From contig NZ_CP119127.1 of the NCBI RefSeq assembly GCF_030128825.1, positions 230,001 to 294,000 of the forward strand: DNA of 64,000 bases, written 5' to 3'. A program made the position numbers and the translations under genes. Origin of the DNA: Sphingobium sp. WTD-1 (GTDB lineage Bacteria > Pseudomonadota > Alphaproteobacteria > Sphingomonadales > Sphingomonadaceae). The notes beneath the pieces were generated by a model, which saw nothing but the letters and a program-made list of their open reading frames with translations, searched no databases and was not told the origin of the DNA. Position 1 is the first letter of the stretch, and the number at the start of each line of letters is the position of its first letter. Positions 9,425 through 16,953 of this stretch are shown piece after piece.

Positions 9425-9462
9425 TTGACTTTTCCATGCAGGCATGTTGAACATGTGTTCAA
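9425..9462 (+). promoter_or_regulatory. Promoter -35 and 16-bp palindromic operator of second dioxygenase
   Basis: TTGACT (9425-9430) lies upstream of the perfect palindrome TTGAACATGTGTTCAA (9447-9462), which covers the expected -10 position. The ATG at 9444 that a simple ORF search would choose lies inside this site; the ribosome site AGGAGAG at 9479-9485 points to the start at 9492 instead. Confidence 0.65.
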
Positions 9463-9491
9463 ACGCGCAGGGATGCATAGGAGAGCAAGGC

Positions 9492-10331
9492 ATGTCCGCC
9501 ACCACCATTACCCGTTTCGTGCATGAAGATATCAAGCCGAGCATCGGCAGCCGCATCCTCAACAGCAAGGAGGAGCTGCTGGCCGGCGAACTGGCGCCGC
9601 AGATTCGCGAGCTGCTGGAACAGCGCGGCGTGCTGGTCTTCCCGAAGATCGACTTCACCGACGAGGAACAGATCGCCTTCACCAAGACGCTGGGCGCCTT
9701 TGCCCCCGAGCATCGCGGTGGCGAGGAAATCCACAAGATCACCCTCGACGTGAAGGAAAATCCGCAGAGCGCCGAATATCTCAAGGGCTCGCTCTACTGG
9801 CATATCGACGGCACGATGAACGACGTGCCGATCCTCGCCTCTTTGCTGTCGTGCAAGGTGCCCGCGACCTGGGGCGGCAATACCGGTTTCTGCAACACCT
9901 ATGCCGCCTATGAGGCGCTAACCGACGAGCAGAAGGCCGAATATGAGACGCTGCGCGTGATCCACTCGGTCTGGGCGACGGTCTTCTATTATGAGCCCGA
10001 ACCCAGCCTCGCCAAGCTGAAGGGCATGCGCCAGGTCGGCGAGAATGAGCTGCCCCTGGTGTGGAACCACAAGTCGGGCCGCAAGTCGCTGGTGCTGGGC
10101 TGCACCGCCCAGCGGGTCAAGGATCTCGATCCCTATGCCAGCGCCGAAATCCTGGTCGGGCTGCGCGAATGGGCGACCCGCGAGGAATTCAGCTACAGCC
10201 ATGAATGGAGCGTCGGCGACCTGGTGATCTGGGACAATACCGGCACCATGCACCGGGCCGAGAAATATGATCCCGACTGCAACCGGATGATGCACCGCAC
10301 CAAGCTGCAGGGCGAAGAACCCTTCGAATAA
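9492..10331 (+). CDS. TauD/TfdA-family Fe(II)/2-oxoglutarate dioxygenase (paralogue 2)
   Basis: 279 aa. The iron ligands are H104-x-D106 (YWHIDGT) and H254 (TGTMHRA), with R269 as 2-oxoglutarate ligand, the same 15-residue spacing as in paralogue 1. The two proteins align throughout, so this is a local duplication or two members of one pathway. The start at 9492 is set by AGGAGAG six bases upstream and by the operator palindrome that overlaps the alternative ATG at 9444. The TetR gene upstream ends 6 bp before the promoter. A strong terminator follows at 10355-10387. The substrate is unknown. Confidence 0.93.
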   Translation: MSATTITRFVHEDIKPSIGSRILNSKEELLAGELAPQIRELLEQRGVLVFPKIDFTDEEQIAFTKTLGAFAPEHRGGEEIHKITLDVKENPQSAEYLKGSLYWHIDGTMNDVPILASLLSCKVPATWGGNTGFCNTYAAYEALTDEQKAEYETLRVIHSVWATVFYYEPEPSLAKLKGMRQVGENELPLVWNHKSGRKSLVLGCTAQRVKDLDPYASAEILVGLREWATREEFSYSHEWSVGDLVIWDNTGTMHRAEKYDPDCNRMMHRTKLQGEEPFE

Positions 10332-10354
10332 GGAGCGGCCCCACGGCCTTTCCG

Positions 10355-10387
10355 CGCCCGCCGCCCTACCGGGTTGGCGGGCGTTTT
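10355..10387 (+). terminator. Rho-independent terminator after second dioxygenase
   Basis: Exact 8-bp stem CGCCCGCC (10355-10362) / GGCGGGCG (10376-10383), followed by TTTT (10384-10387). It ends the dioxygenase transcript 22 bp before the next ATG. Confidence 0.8.
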
Positions 10388-10409
10388 GCCCTGCCCTCGG
10401 AGCATCGTC

Positions 10410-11417
10410 ATGAGCACCCCGCTGACCTTCGGCTATCTCTATGATTTCCGGAACCCGCCCCAATGGGAACGGCGGCCGGCCGATCTCTATGCCGAGATAT
10501 TGGACTTCGTCGCCTGGAGCGAAACGGCGGGCTTTGCCGGTGCCTGGGTGCCCGAACATCATGGCGCACAGGATGGCTATATGCCCGCGCCCAATGTCGC
10601 ACTGGCGGCAATCGCGGCGCGCACCAGCAAGATCAGGCTGGGATCAGCGATCGCGCTCGCCCCGCTCTATCATCCGGTCCGCTTTGCGGAGGAATGCGCG
10701 GTGCTGGATATCCTGTCCGACGGCCGGCTGGAGATGGCGCTGGCGATCGGCTATCGCCGCCGCGAGACCCAAGCCTATGGCGTCGATTTCGGCAAGCGCG
10801 GCGCGCGCTTCGACGAGTTTCTGGCAATCGTCCAGCGGCTATGGGCCGGCGAGACGGTCGATTTTGCCGGGCAGCATTACAATGTCGCCGGCGCGACCCT
10901 GCGCCCGGCCGCGCCGCGCGGGCGCATCCCCCTCTATATTGGCGGCTTTGCCGAAAAGGCGCTGGCACGGGTGGCCCGATATGCCGACGGCTATTTCGGC
11001 AATGAGGAAGTGTGCGGCCTCTATGCCGACAAGCTGCGCGCCGAGGGGAAAGACCCGGCCGCCGCGCGCATCCGCATCCAGAGCCTGTTCACCCTGGTCG
11101 CCGAAGACCCCGAGGCGGCAATGGCGGAGATTGCCCCCTATTTCCACCATGTGAACGAAACCTATGGCGCGTGGCTGGCCGAGGATCAGGCATCGGGCAT
11201 CGACAAGGTGGCGCTCAAGCCCATGTCGCTCGATGCGTTCAAGCGCAGCGGCATCCTGCAGATCCTCACCCCCGACGCGGCGATCGACCATTTCCGCGCA
11301 ATGCAGGAGCGCATCAATGTCGAGCATATCATGATGATGCTCCCGCCTGGCCTGCCCCCGGCAAAGTTCCAGCCCTATGCCCAGCTCTTCGCCGACAAGG
11401 TGATGCCCGCCTTCTGA
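10410..11417 (+). CDS. LLM-class flavin-dependent oxidoreductase
   Basis: Bacterial-luciferase-like monooxygenase/oxidoreductase, 335 aa from ATG 10410 (MSTPLTFGYLYDFRN). Family signatures are EILDFVAWSETAGFAGAWVPEHHG, RTSKIRLGSAIALAPLYHPVRFAEECAVLDILSDGR and GYRRRE, then RGRIPLYIGGFAEKALARVARYADGYF. These enzymes use reduced flavin (FMNH2 or F420) to oxygenate or oxidise small molecules; the substrate is unknown. The upstream ATG at 10374 lies inside the terminator region and is rejected. It may belong to the same catabolic region, but a terminator separates it from the dioxygenase. Confidence 0.9.
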   Translation: MSTPLTFGYLYDFRNPPQWERRPADLYAEILDFVAWSETAGFAGAWVPEHHGAQDGYMPAPNVALAAIAARTSKIRLGSAIALAPLYHPVRFAEECAVLDILSDGRLEMALAIGYRRRETQAYGVDFGKRGARFDEFLAIVQRLWAGETVDFAGQHYNVAGATLRPAAPRGRIPLYIGGFAEKALARVARYADGYFGNEEVCGLYADKLRAEGKDPAAARIRIQSLFTLVAEDPEAAMAEIAPYFHHVNETYGAWLAEDQASGIDKVALKPMSLDAFKRSGILQILTPDAAIDHFRAMQERINVEHIMMMLPPGLPPAKFQPYAQLFADKVMPAF

Positions 11418-11459
11418 AGGGCGGACGATCGCATCCATCTCGTCCCGCCTGCATCCCAC

Positions 11460-12500
11460 CTATACCGGCATCAGCGCAAATTCGATCCGGTTGCGGCCCA
11501 GCTTCTTGGCCCGATACAGCGCCTGATCGGCGCAGCTATAGATGGCATCGAACGCCGGTTCGGGCGGGGCGACGCAGACCGCACCGATGCTGGCCGTGAC
11601 GGGAATCATGCCCTGGTCGGTCTCGACCGGCATGGCCCGCATCCGTTGCAACAGACGTTCGAGCAGCGCATGGAAATCCAATGCGTCGATATCCTGCACC
11701 GCGATCAGGAACTCCTCGCCGCCGAAGCGCGCGATCAGGTCGCCCTTGCGGCACACGCCGTGCAGCAATTGCCCGACCTGCACCAACACCCGGTCGCCGA
11801 CATCATGGCCGAACCGGTCATTGATCGCCTTGAAATGATCGAGGTCGATCAGCGCCACGCCATGGCCCGTCCCTGACGCACCGATCGCCTTGAAATGCTC
11901 GATGAAGGCCCGGCGATTGAGCGTATCGGTCAGCGGATCGCGATCGGCCAGTTGCTGCAGGCAGTCGGCCTGGCGATGGATATGCATCAGCGCCGCGATG
12001 AAATGCGCCATCGCCGACAAGCGCCGTTCGTCGCTGCGGTCAAAGGCGTCGCATATGGTCCGGCCGACATTGATCGTGCCGAAGCATTGGTTGCCGCTGA
12101 ACAGCGGCACGTCGAGGCAGGAAAGGATGCCATGGCCGGCCAGCATTTGCGCATCCAGATCCGCCGATCGCGACAGGTCGTTGCACCATTCCGCCCGCGC
12201 CGTGGAAAAGACCCGGCCGACCATCGTGCCGGCAATCGGGATCGGCGTATCGCGGGGAATGGCGTCATTCCCCTCCAGCGCGATCAGCTTGAGATGGGTA
12301 TCGCCGTCGACCAGCGTGATCGAGGCCCGGTCCGCCTCGAAGATCGAGCGGAACCAACGGGCGACGATGGCCGGTATGTCAGCCATGGATTGCGACGCGG
12401 CGAGATCATTGATGAACTGGAGCGGCAGCCGGATATCCTCCGCGGCCGATAGGGTTTCGCCGGATGCGGCGGCCGGCAAGGGCCTGGCTACGCTATCCAT
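11460..12500 (-). CDS. GAF-GGDEF diguanylate cyclase
   Basis: 346 aa from ATG 12500 (MDSVARPLPA), preceded by AGAGAGGAC. Residues about 40-175 form a GAF sensor domain (IVARWFRSIFEADRASITLVDG, GTINVGR). Residues about 185-345 form a GGDEF domain with RDPLTDTLNRRAFI, substrate helix FKAINDRFGHDVGD and active site GGEEF (260-264). The product-inhibition I-site RKGD (251-254) sits exactly five residues before it, so the enzyme should be active and feedback-inhibited. It makes cyclic di-GMP in the cytosol; no membrane segment is seen. The AT-rich palindromic region upstream (12618-12675) is the likely control region. Confidence 0.95.
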   Translation of the reverse strand: MDSVARPLPAAASGETLSAAEDIRLPLQFINDLAASQSMADIPAIVARWFRSIFEADRASITLVDGDTHLKLIALEGNDAIPRDTPIPIAGTMVGRVFSTARAEWCNDLSRSADLDAQMLAGHGILSCLDVPLFSGNQCFGTINVGRTICDAFDRSDERRLSAMAHFIAALMHIHRQADCLQQLADRDPLTDTLNRRAFIEHFKAIGASGTGHGVALIDLDHFKAINDRFGHDVGDRVLVQVGQLLHGVCRKGDLIARFGGEEFLIAVQDIDALDFHALLERLLQRMRAMPVETDQGMIPVTASIGAVCVAPPEPAFDAIYSCADQALYRAKKLGRNRIEFALMPV

Positions 12501-12617
12501 GTCCTCTCTTTCCCATGGCCTCGTCCGACAAGGAACCATCCAACGACAGAATGGCCAATGTTCGGGATTGCCATGCAATCAACAGGCCCGATATTTACAG
12601 CCATGCTTGGAAAGCTC

Positions 12618-12675
12618 AAGAAAAAGCGTATTTTACAGATAATATCTATTTGTATAACGCTACCAGAATAGCGCG
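12618..12675. promoter_or_regulatory. AT-rich palindromic region upstream of diguanylate cyclase
   Basis: An AT-rich island in otherwise GC-rich DNA. AGCGT (12625) and ACGCT (ending 12661) flank a core with AGATAATATCT, giving an imperfect ~37-bp palindrome. It lies 118 bp upstream of the cyclase start and downstream of the LysR gene, so it most likely carries the cyclase promoter and a regulator site. Confidence 0.45.
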
Positions 12676-12713
12676 TGATCAGGTCTGGATTGGCTAACCC
12701 ACCGTAACGGAAA

Positions 12714-13553
12714 CTACTGACGCGCCGCCAGAACCGCCGCCATCTGCGCGACCAGTTCGGCGGTCGGCCCGGCATCGTCCCAGGCATAGAGCGACACGCG
12801 CATGGAGGTCTCTATTCCGAACGAGGTATAGAGACGCACAGCCCGCCCAGCCGCCGCGCGAATCGGCACCAGCGACAGGCCCATACCCGCCTCCACCGCC
12901 GTCAGCACGCTGGTGAGGTCGCTGCCGGTGAAGGCGACATGGCAGCGCCGCCTCTCCCGCCCGATCCGGTCGAACATCGCGTCGCGATAGAGGCCGCCCG
13001 CCGGAAAGGCGACCAGCGGCAGTGGATCGGGCCAGTCGCCCTGCCGGTCCGCGCTTTCATGCCAGCCGATCGGTTCGGGGAAACTCGCGCGGCAATCGGC
13101 GCTCGGCGTCGGTTCCTTGACAGCGATGATGTCAAACTCGCCCGCGCGATAGCGACGGGTGAGATCACGGCTGAGCCCGGTGGTGACGTCCAGCCGTACC
13201 GCCCGATATTGGTCGGAAAAGCGGGCGAAGACCCGCATCATGTCGCGACTGGCAATGTCGTCGGGCAGGCCGATGCGGATCGACGCGCTGCCGGCCGGAT
13301 CGGCAAGCAGGCTTTCCGCCTCCTGCTGCAGCGACAGGATGCGTCGGGCATGACCGAGCAGCCGTTCGCCCGCCGCCGTGGGACGCACCGGCCGCGCCGC
13401 TCGATCCACGAGCATGTGCCCCACCGCCTGCTCCAACCGCCCCAGCTGCTGGCTGATGGTCGACTGGGTCATGTGCAGCCGCTGCGCCGCGATGGTGAAG
13501 CTGCCGCTGTCGGCGATCGCAACAAAGGCACGGAGCAGGCGCGGATCGAGCAT
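12714..13553 (-). CDS. LysR-family transcriptional regulator
   Basis: 279 aa. The N-terminal HTH is textbook: MLDPRLLRAFVAIADSGSFT, AAQRLHMTQSTISQQLGRLE, LVDRAARPVRPTAAGERLL. Residues about 90-279 form the periplasmic-binding-like effector domain. It is divergent from the amidohydrolase gene at 13656. A 21-bp inverted repeat with the T-N11-A pattern sits just in front of its own start (13570-13590), so it probably autoregulates and controls the divergent gene. Confidence 0.94.
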   Translation of the reverse strand: MLDPRLLRAFVAIADSGSFTIAAQRLHMTQSTISQQLGRLEQAVGHMLVDRAARPVRPTAAGERLLGHARRILSLQQEAESLLADPAGSASIRIGLPDDIASRDMMRVFARFSDQYRAVRLDVTTGLSRDLTRRYRAGEFDIIAVKEPTPSADCRASFPEPIGWHESADRQGDWPDPLPLVAFPAGGLYRDAMFDRIGRERRRCHVAFTGSDLTSVLTAVEAGMGLSLVPIRAAAGRAVRLYTSFGIETSMRVSLYAWDDAGPTAELVAQMAAVLAARQ

Positions 13554-13569
13554 GGCATTCCATTTGGAT

Positions 13570-13590
13570 TATGAATGATTGCCATTCATA
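13570..13590. promoter_or_regulatory. LysR-type operator
   Basis: Perfect inverted repeat TATGAATG-ATTGC-CATTCATA in the divergent gap, 17 bp from the LysR start codon and 66 bp from the amidohydrolase start. It contains ATGAATG-N5-CATTCAT, matching the LysR-box layout. Confidence 0.7.
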
Positions 13591-13655
13591 TATGTTGTTT
13601 GGCGATGATGCAGCCCCTGCCTATCCTGCGCGCCGCACAAGAACCGGGGATTTCC

Positions 13656-15116
13656 ATGAAGACGCTTCTCGCCGCGCTGCTGGCCGCCACTGCCCTGTTG
13701 CCCTTGCCCGCTGCGGCAAAGACCGCGCCGGCCCGCGCCGACCTGCTGATCCGTCATGCGACGGTGGTTGATGTCGAGCATGGCCGTCTGGTCCCCGACC
13801 AGGCGGTCGCGACCAGGGGCGACCAGATCGTCGCGGTCGGCAACGACGCCACGATCGCCGCCGCCTGGCACGCGGGCAAGAATGTCGAGGCGAAGGGCCG
13901 CTACCTGATCCCCGGCCTGTGGGACATGCATGTCCATTTTGGCGGCGGGCCGGAGCTGATCGAAGAGAATAAGGCGCTGCTTCCGCTCTATATCGCCAAT
14001 GGCATCACTACCGTGCGCGATGCGTCGGGCGACCTGCCCTATGATGTGCTGCGCTGGCGCGGCGAGATTGCCGACGGGCGGCTGTTCGGCCCGACCCTGC
14101 TGAGTTCCGGTCCCAAGATCGAGGGGATCAAGCCGGTGTGGAAGGGCACGCTGGAAACCGGGTCGCAGGCGGACGTCGACCAGGCGATCGCCAAGCTGAA
14201 AGAACTGAACGTCAATTTCGTCAAGATCACGGACAGTACCCTGAAACCCGAGCTGTTTCTCTATGCCGTGCGCCAGGCGCGCGGCGCCGGGCTGCGCGCG
14301 TCGGGCCATATCCCGATGGCCCTGACCGTGGGCCAGGCGATCGAGGCCGGGATCAGTTCGATCGAGCATATCGACTATGCGCATAAGGCGGGCGTGAAGG
14401 ATGAGGCGCGGATCACCGCCGATTTCGCCGCCGGCAAGATCGACCGGGCACAGGCCAGCGCGCAACTGGATGCCGGCTTTGACGAAGCCACTGCCATGGC
14501 CGCCTATCGCGACATGGCTGCGCGTGGCGTGTTCGTGACGCCGACGCTCAGCATCTCGCGCACCGTCGCCTATCTCGACAAGGAAGATCACAGCGCCGAT
14601 CCTGAACTGGCCTATATCGGGCCGCGCCTGCGCAAGACCTATGACTGGCGGATCGAGCGCGCGGCCAAGGCGACACCCGATCAGATCGCCCAGCGCCACG
14701 CCATCTACGAGCATAATGCCGCGATCCTGCCGCTGTTGCAGCAGGCCGGCGTCACCATCATGGCCGGCACCGACGCGGGCTTCCTCAACAGCTTCGACTA
14801 TCCCGGCTTTGCCCTGCACCAGGAACTGGCGCTCTATGTCGATCGCGGCCTGACCCCGGCCCAGGCGCTGGCCAGCGCCACCCGCGCCGGCCCGGCCTGG
14901 TTCGGCCTGCTCGACCGCTATGGCGCGGTGGCGGAGGGCAAGCAGGCGGATATGGTCCTGCTGACCGCCAATCCGCTGGAGGATATCCACGCGACCAAGG
15001 CGATCGACGCGGTGATCCTGCGCGGCACGCTGCAGGATCGCGCCCGGCTCGACGCACTACTGGCAGAGACGAAGGCGAAGGTCGCCGCCTGGAATGCGGC
15101 CACCCCCAAGCCCTGA
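13656..15116 (+). CDS. Secreted amidohydrolase-family protein
   Basis: 486 aa from ATG 13656. It starts with a clear signal peptide (MKTLLAALLAATALLPLPAAAK), so it is probably periplasmic. Metal-dependent amidohydrolase (imidazolonepropionase-like) features are present: LLIRHATVVDVEHGRL, the HxH metal motif GLWDMHVHFGG, VKITDST with the carbamylation-type Lys, SGHIPMAL, SIEHIDYAH, and MAGTDAGFLN carrying the Asp ligand. The C-terminus returns to the composite beta domain (GKQADMVLLTANPL). It may be a peptidase or lactonase-type hydrolase; the substrate is unknown. The longer ORF from 13575 lacks a signal peptide and covers the operator. Confidence 0.9.
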   Translation: MKTLLAALLAATALLPLPAAAKTAPARADLLIRHATVVDVEHGRLVPDQAVATRGDQIVAVGNDATIAAAWHAGKNVEAKGRYLIPGLWDMHVHFGGGPELIEENKALLPLYIANGITTVRDASGDLPYDVLRWRGEIADGRLFGPTLLSSGPKIEGIKPVWKGTLETGSQADVDQAIAKLKELNVNFVKITDSTLKPELFLYAVRQARGAGLRASGHIPMALTVGQAIEAGISSIEHIDYAHKAGVKDEARITADFAAGKIDRAQASAQLDAGFDEATAMAAYRDMAARGVFVTPTLSISRTVAYLDKEDHSADPELAYIGPRLRKTYDWRIERAAKATPDQIAQRHAIYEHNAAILPLLQQAGVTIMAGTDAGFLNSFDYPGFALHQELALYVDRGLTPAQALASATRAGPAWFGLLDRYGAVAEGKQADMVLLTANPLEDIHATKAIDAVILRGTLQDRARLDALLAETKAKVAAWNAATPKP

Positions 15117-15181
15117 CCGGCCGGTTTACAGCAAGCGGCCGCACGCATTAGACCATCGGGAGCGGCCACCCGCCGCGCCTG

Positions 15182-16366
15182 ATGGAGCCCCGCTTGCCCG
15201 ACACCCGACTTGGCCATCCCGTCTATCGCGACATGCCGACCACCATCTTCGAGCATATGTCGGCCCGCGCGCGGGAAACCGGCGCGATCAATCTGGGGCA
15301 AGGCTTTCCCGAGGGGGCGGGGCCGCAGGCGGTGTTGCAGGCGGCGGCTGACGCGCTGCTGACCCGGTCCAGCCAATATCCGCCGATGCCCGGCCTAATC
15401 GAACTGCGCACCGCGCTGGCCGATCATTATGCCCGGCGTCAGGGGCTGGACCTCAGCCCACAGGACATCATCGTCACATCGGGCGCGACCGAGGCGATCG
15501 CCGCCAGCCTGCTGGCGCTGGTGCGGCCGGGGGACGAGGTGCTGATGCTGGCGCCGCTCTACGACGCCTATCTGCCGCTGGTCGAGCGGGCTGGCGGCGT
15601 GGCCAGGGTGGTGAAACTGACGCCGCCAGACTGGCGTGTCACCCACGAGGCGCTGGAGGCGGCGATCACGCCCCGGACCCGCATCCTGCTGATGAACAAT
15701 CCGGTAAACCCGACCGGCATCGTGCTGCGCGAGGCGGAACTGGCGCTGCTGGCCGACCTGTGCGTCGCCCATGACCTGATCGCGCTCTGCGACGAAGTAT
15801 GGGAGGAGACCGTCTATGACGGGCTGCCTCATCGCCCGCTGATCGGCTTTCCCGGCATGCGCGAGCGCACGGTCAAGATCGGGTCGGCGGGCAAGATCTT
15901 CTCCGTCACCGGCTGGAAGGTCGGCTGGATGTGCGCCGCGCCGCCGATCGCTACCCTGCTCGCCCGCGCGCACCAGTTCCTGACCTTCACCACCCCGCCC
16001 AACCTGCAATGGGCGGTGGCGCAGGGGCTGGGCTGGCCCGATGATTGGCTGAACGACCAGCGCGCCGCCTATCAGGCGTCGCGTGATCGGCTGGCGGCGG
16101 GGCTTAGCCGGGCGGGCTATGTCGTGCAGCCAAGCGGCGCCACCTGGTTCCTGTCAATCGACCTGCCCGCGTCGGGCATCACGATGGATGACGTGACCTT
16201 CTGCAACCGGATCATCGACGAGGCGGGCGTGGCGGCGATCCCGATCTCCGCCTTCTACCCCGACGATCCGGTCACCCATCTGGTCCGCCTCTGCTTCGCC
16301 AAGTCAGACGCGACGCTGGATCAGGCGATCGAGCGGCTTGCCGCCTTTCGCGCGAGCCTTGACTGA
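15182..16366 (+). CDS. Class I/II PLP-dependent aminotransferase
   Basis: 394-aa fold-type I aminotransferase. INLGQGFPEG is followed by the PLP-phosphate region TSGATEAIAASLLAL, the LMNNPVNPTGIV motif with the cofactor-contacting Asn, CDEVWEETVYDG, and catalytic Lys238 in GSAGKIFSVTGWKVGW. It resembles methionine/kynurenine aminotransferase-like members of subclass I-gamma. Amino donor and acceptor are not identifiable. It lies 65 bp after the amidohydrolase gene and could be cotranscribed. Its 3' end overlaps the convergent membrane-protein gene by 46 bp. Confidence 0.92.
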   Translation: MEPRLPDTRLGHPVYRDMPTTIFEHMSARARETGAINLGQGFPEGAGPQAVLQAAADALLTRSSQYPPMPGLIELRTALADHYARRQGLDLSPQDIIVTSGATEAIAASLLALVRPGDEVLMLAPLYDAYLPLVERAGGVARVVKLTPPDWRVTHEALEAAITPRTRILLMNNPVNPTGIVLREAELALLADLCVAHDLIALCDEVWEETVYDGLPHRPLIGFPGMRERTVKIGSAGKIFSVTGWKVGWMCAAPPIATLLARAHQFLTFTTPPNLQWAVAQGLGWPDDWLNDQRAAYQASRDRLAAGLSRAGYVVQPSGATWFLSIDLPASGITMDDVTFCNRIIDEAGVAAIPISAFYPDDPVTHLVRLCFAKSDATLDQAIERLAAFRASLD

Positions 16367-16833
16367 CGCAGGATCGCCGCGCCCAGGATCAGCATGAGGA
16401 TCAACAGAAGGCCTTGCGCGGCGAGGAAGGGCGGCTCCGAGCCGGTCGGCGCCAGCCGATTGAGCGCCGGCACCTTGAGGAAGCCCTGCACCACCAGCAC
16501 GAACAGGTTGAGCCACAGGGCGATGGTCGCGGTCACCGCATAGACGCTCCGCGCCCGGCCCCGCAGGCCAAGGCCGTAAAAGGCGGCGAAGGCGACAATC
16601 AGCACCAGCGTCGAAATGATGCCGACGCCGATCGCCGGGGTGAAGCCGCGAAAGGGAAAGAGGAAGCCGGTCAGGCTGGTGAGCAGGGTCGTCACCAGGA
16701 ACAGGCCCTGCACTTTTGGCAGGACATGCCCCTTTGCCATGGCCGGCAGGGCGACAAGGCCACTGACGATGCCGATCAGGCTGATCGCGACATGCAGGGC
16801 GATGAAGGCGGGAATGGAAAGACCGAGGATCAT
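16321..16833 (-). CDS. Small integral membrane protein, unknown function
   Basis: 170 aa from ATG 16833, with GGGAGAAG upstream. It is almost entirely hydrophobic: four or five membrane segments are readable, for example IPAFIALHVAISLIGIVSGLVAL, FLVTTLLTSLTGFLF, GVGIISTLVLIVAFAAFYGLG, YAVTATIALWLNLFVLVV and GLLLILMLILGAAIL. No catalytic motif is seen. The upstream 22 codons of the longest ORF are translated REP sequence and are excluded. The last 46 bp overlap the aminotransferase gene tail to tail. Confidence 0.75.
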   Translation of the reverse strand: MILGLSIPAFIALHVAISLIGIVSGLVALPAMAKGHVLPKVQGLFLVTTLLTSLTGFLFPFRGFTPAIGVGIISTLVLIVAFAAFYGLGLRGRARSVYAVTATIALWLNLFVLVVQGFLKVPALNRLAPTGSEPPFLAAQGLLLILMLILGAAILRQSRLARKAASRSIA

Positions 16834-16856
16834 GATGCTTCTCCCTGGAAAATTCC

Positions 16857-16946
16857 CGTCACCCCCGCGAAAGCGGGGGTCCATCTCCCAACGATGCATC
16901 CAGACGCAAGGTCAGGAGATGGATTTCCGCCTTCGCGGGAATGACG
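16857..16946. repeat. REP/BIME-like composite palindrome
   Basis: The perfect stem ACCCCCGC-GAAA-GCGGGGGT (16861-16880) is followed by CCATCTCC, and a mirrored half follows with GGAGATGG and TTCCGC-CTTC-GCGGGAA ending ATGACG at 16946. The two halves are inverted relative to each other. It is the same class as the element at 1394-1475. Confidence 0.75.
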
Positions 16947-16953
16947 AAAGAGG

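Noticed and set aside
9444..9491. Earlier ATG for the second dioxygenase
   Set aside because: It lies within the 16-bp operator palindrome and lacks a ribosome site; AGGAGAG precedes 9492.
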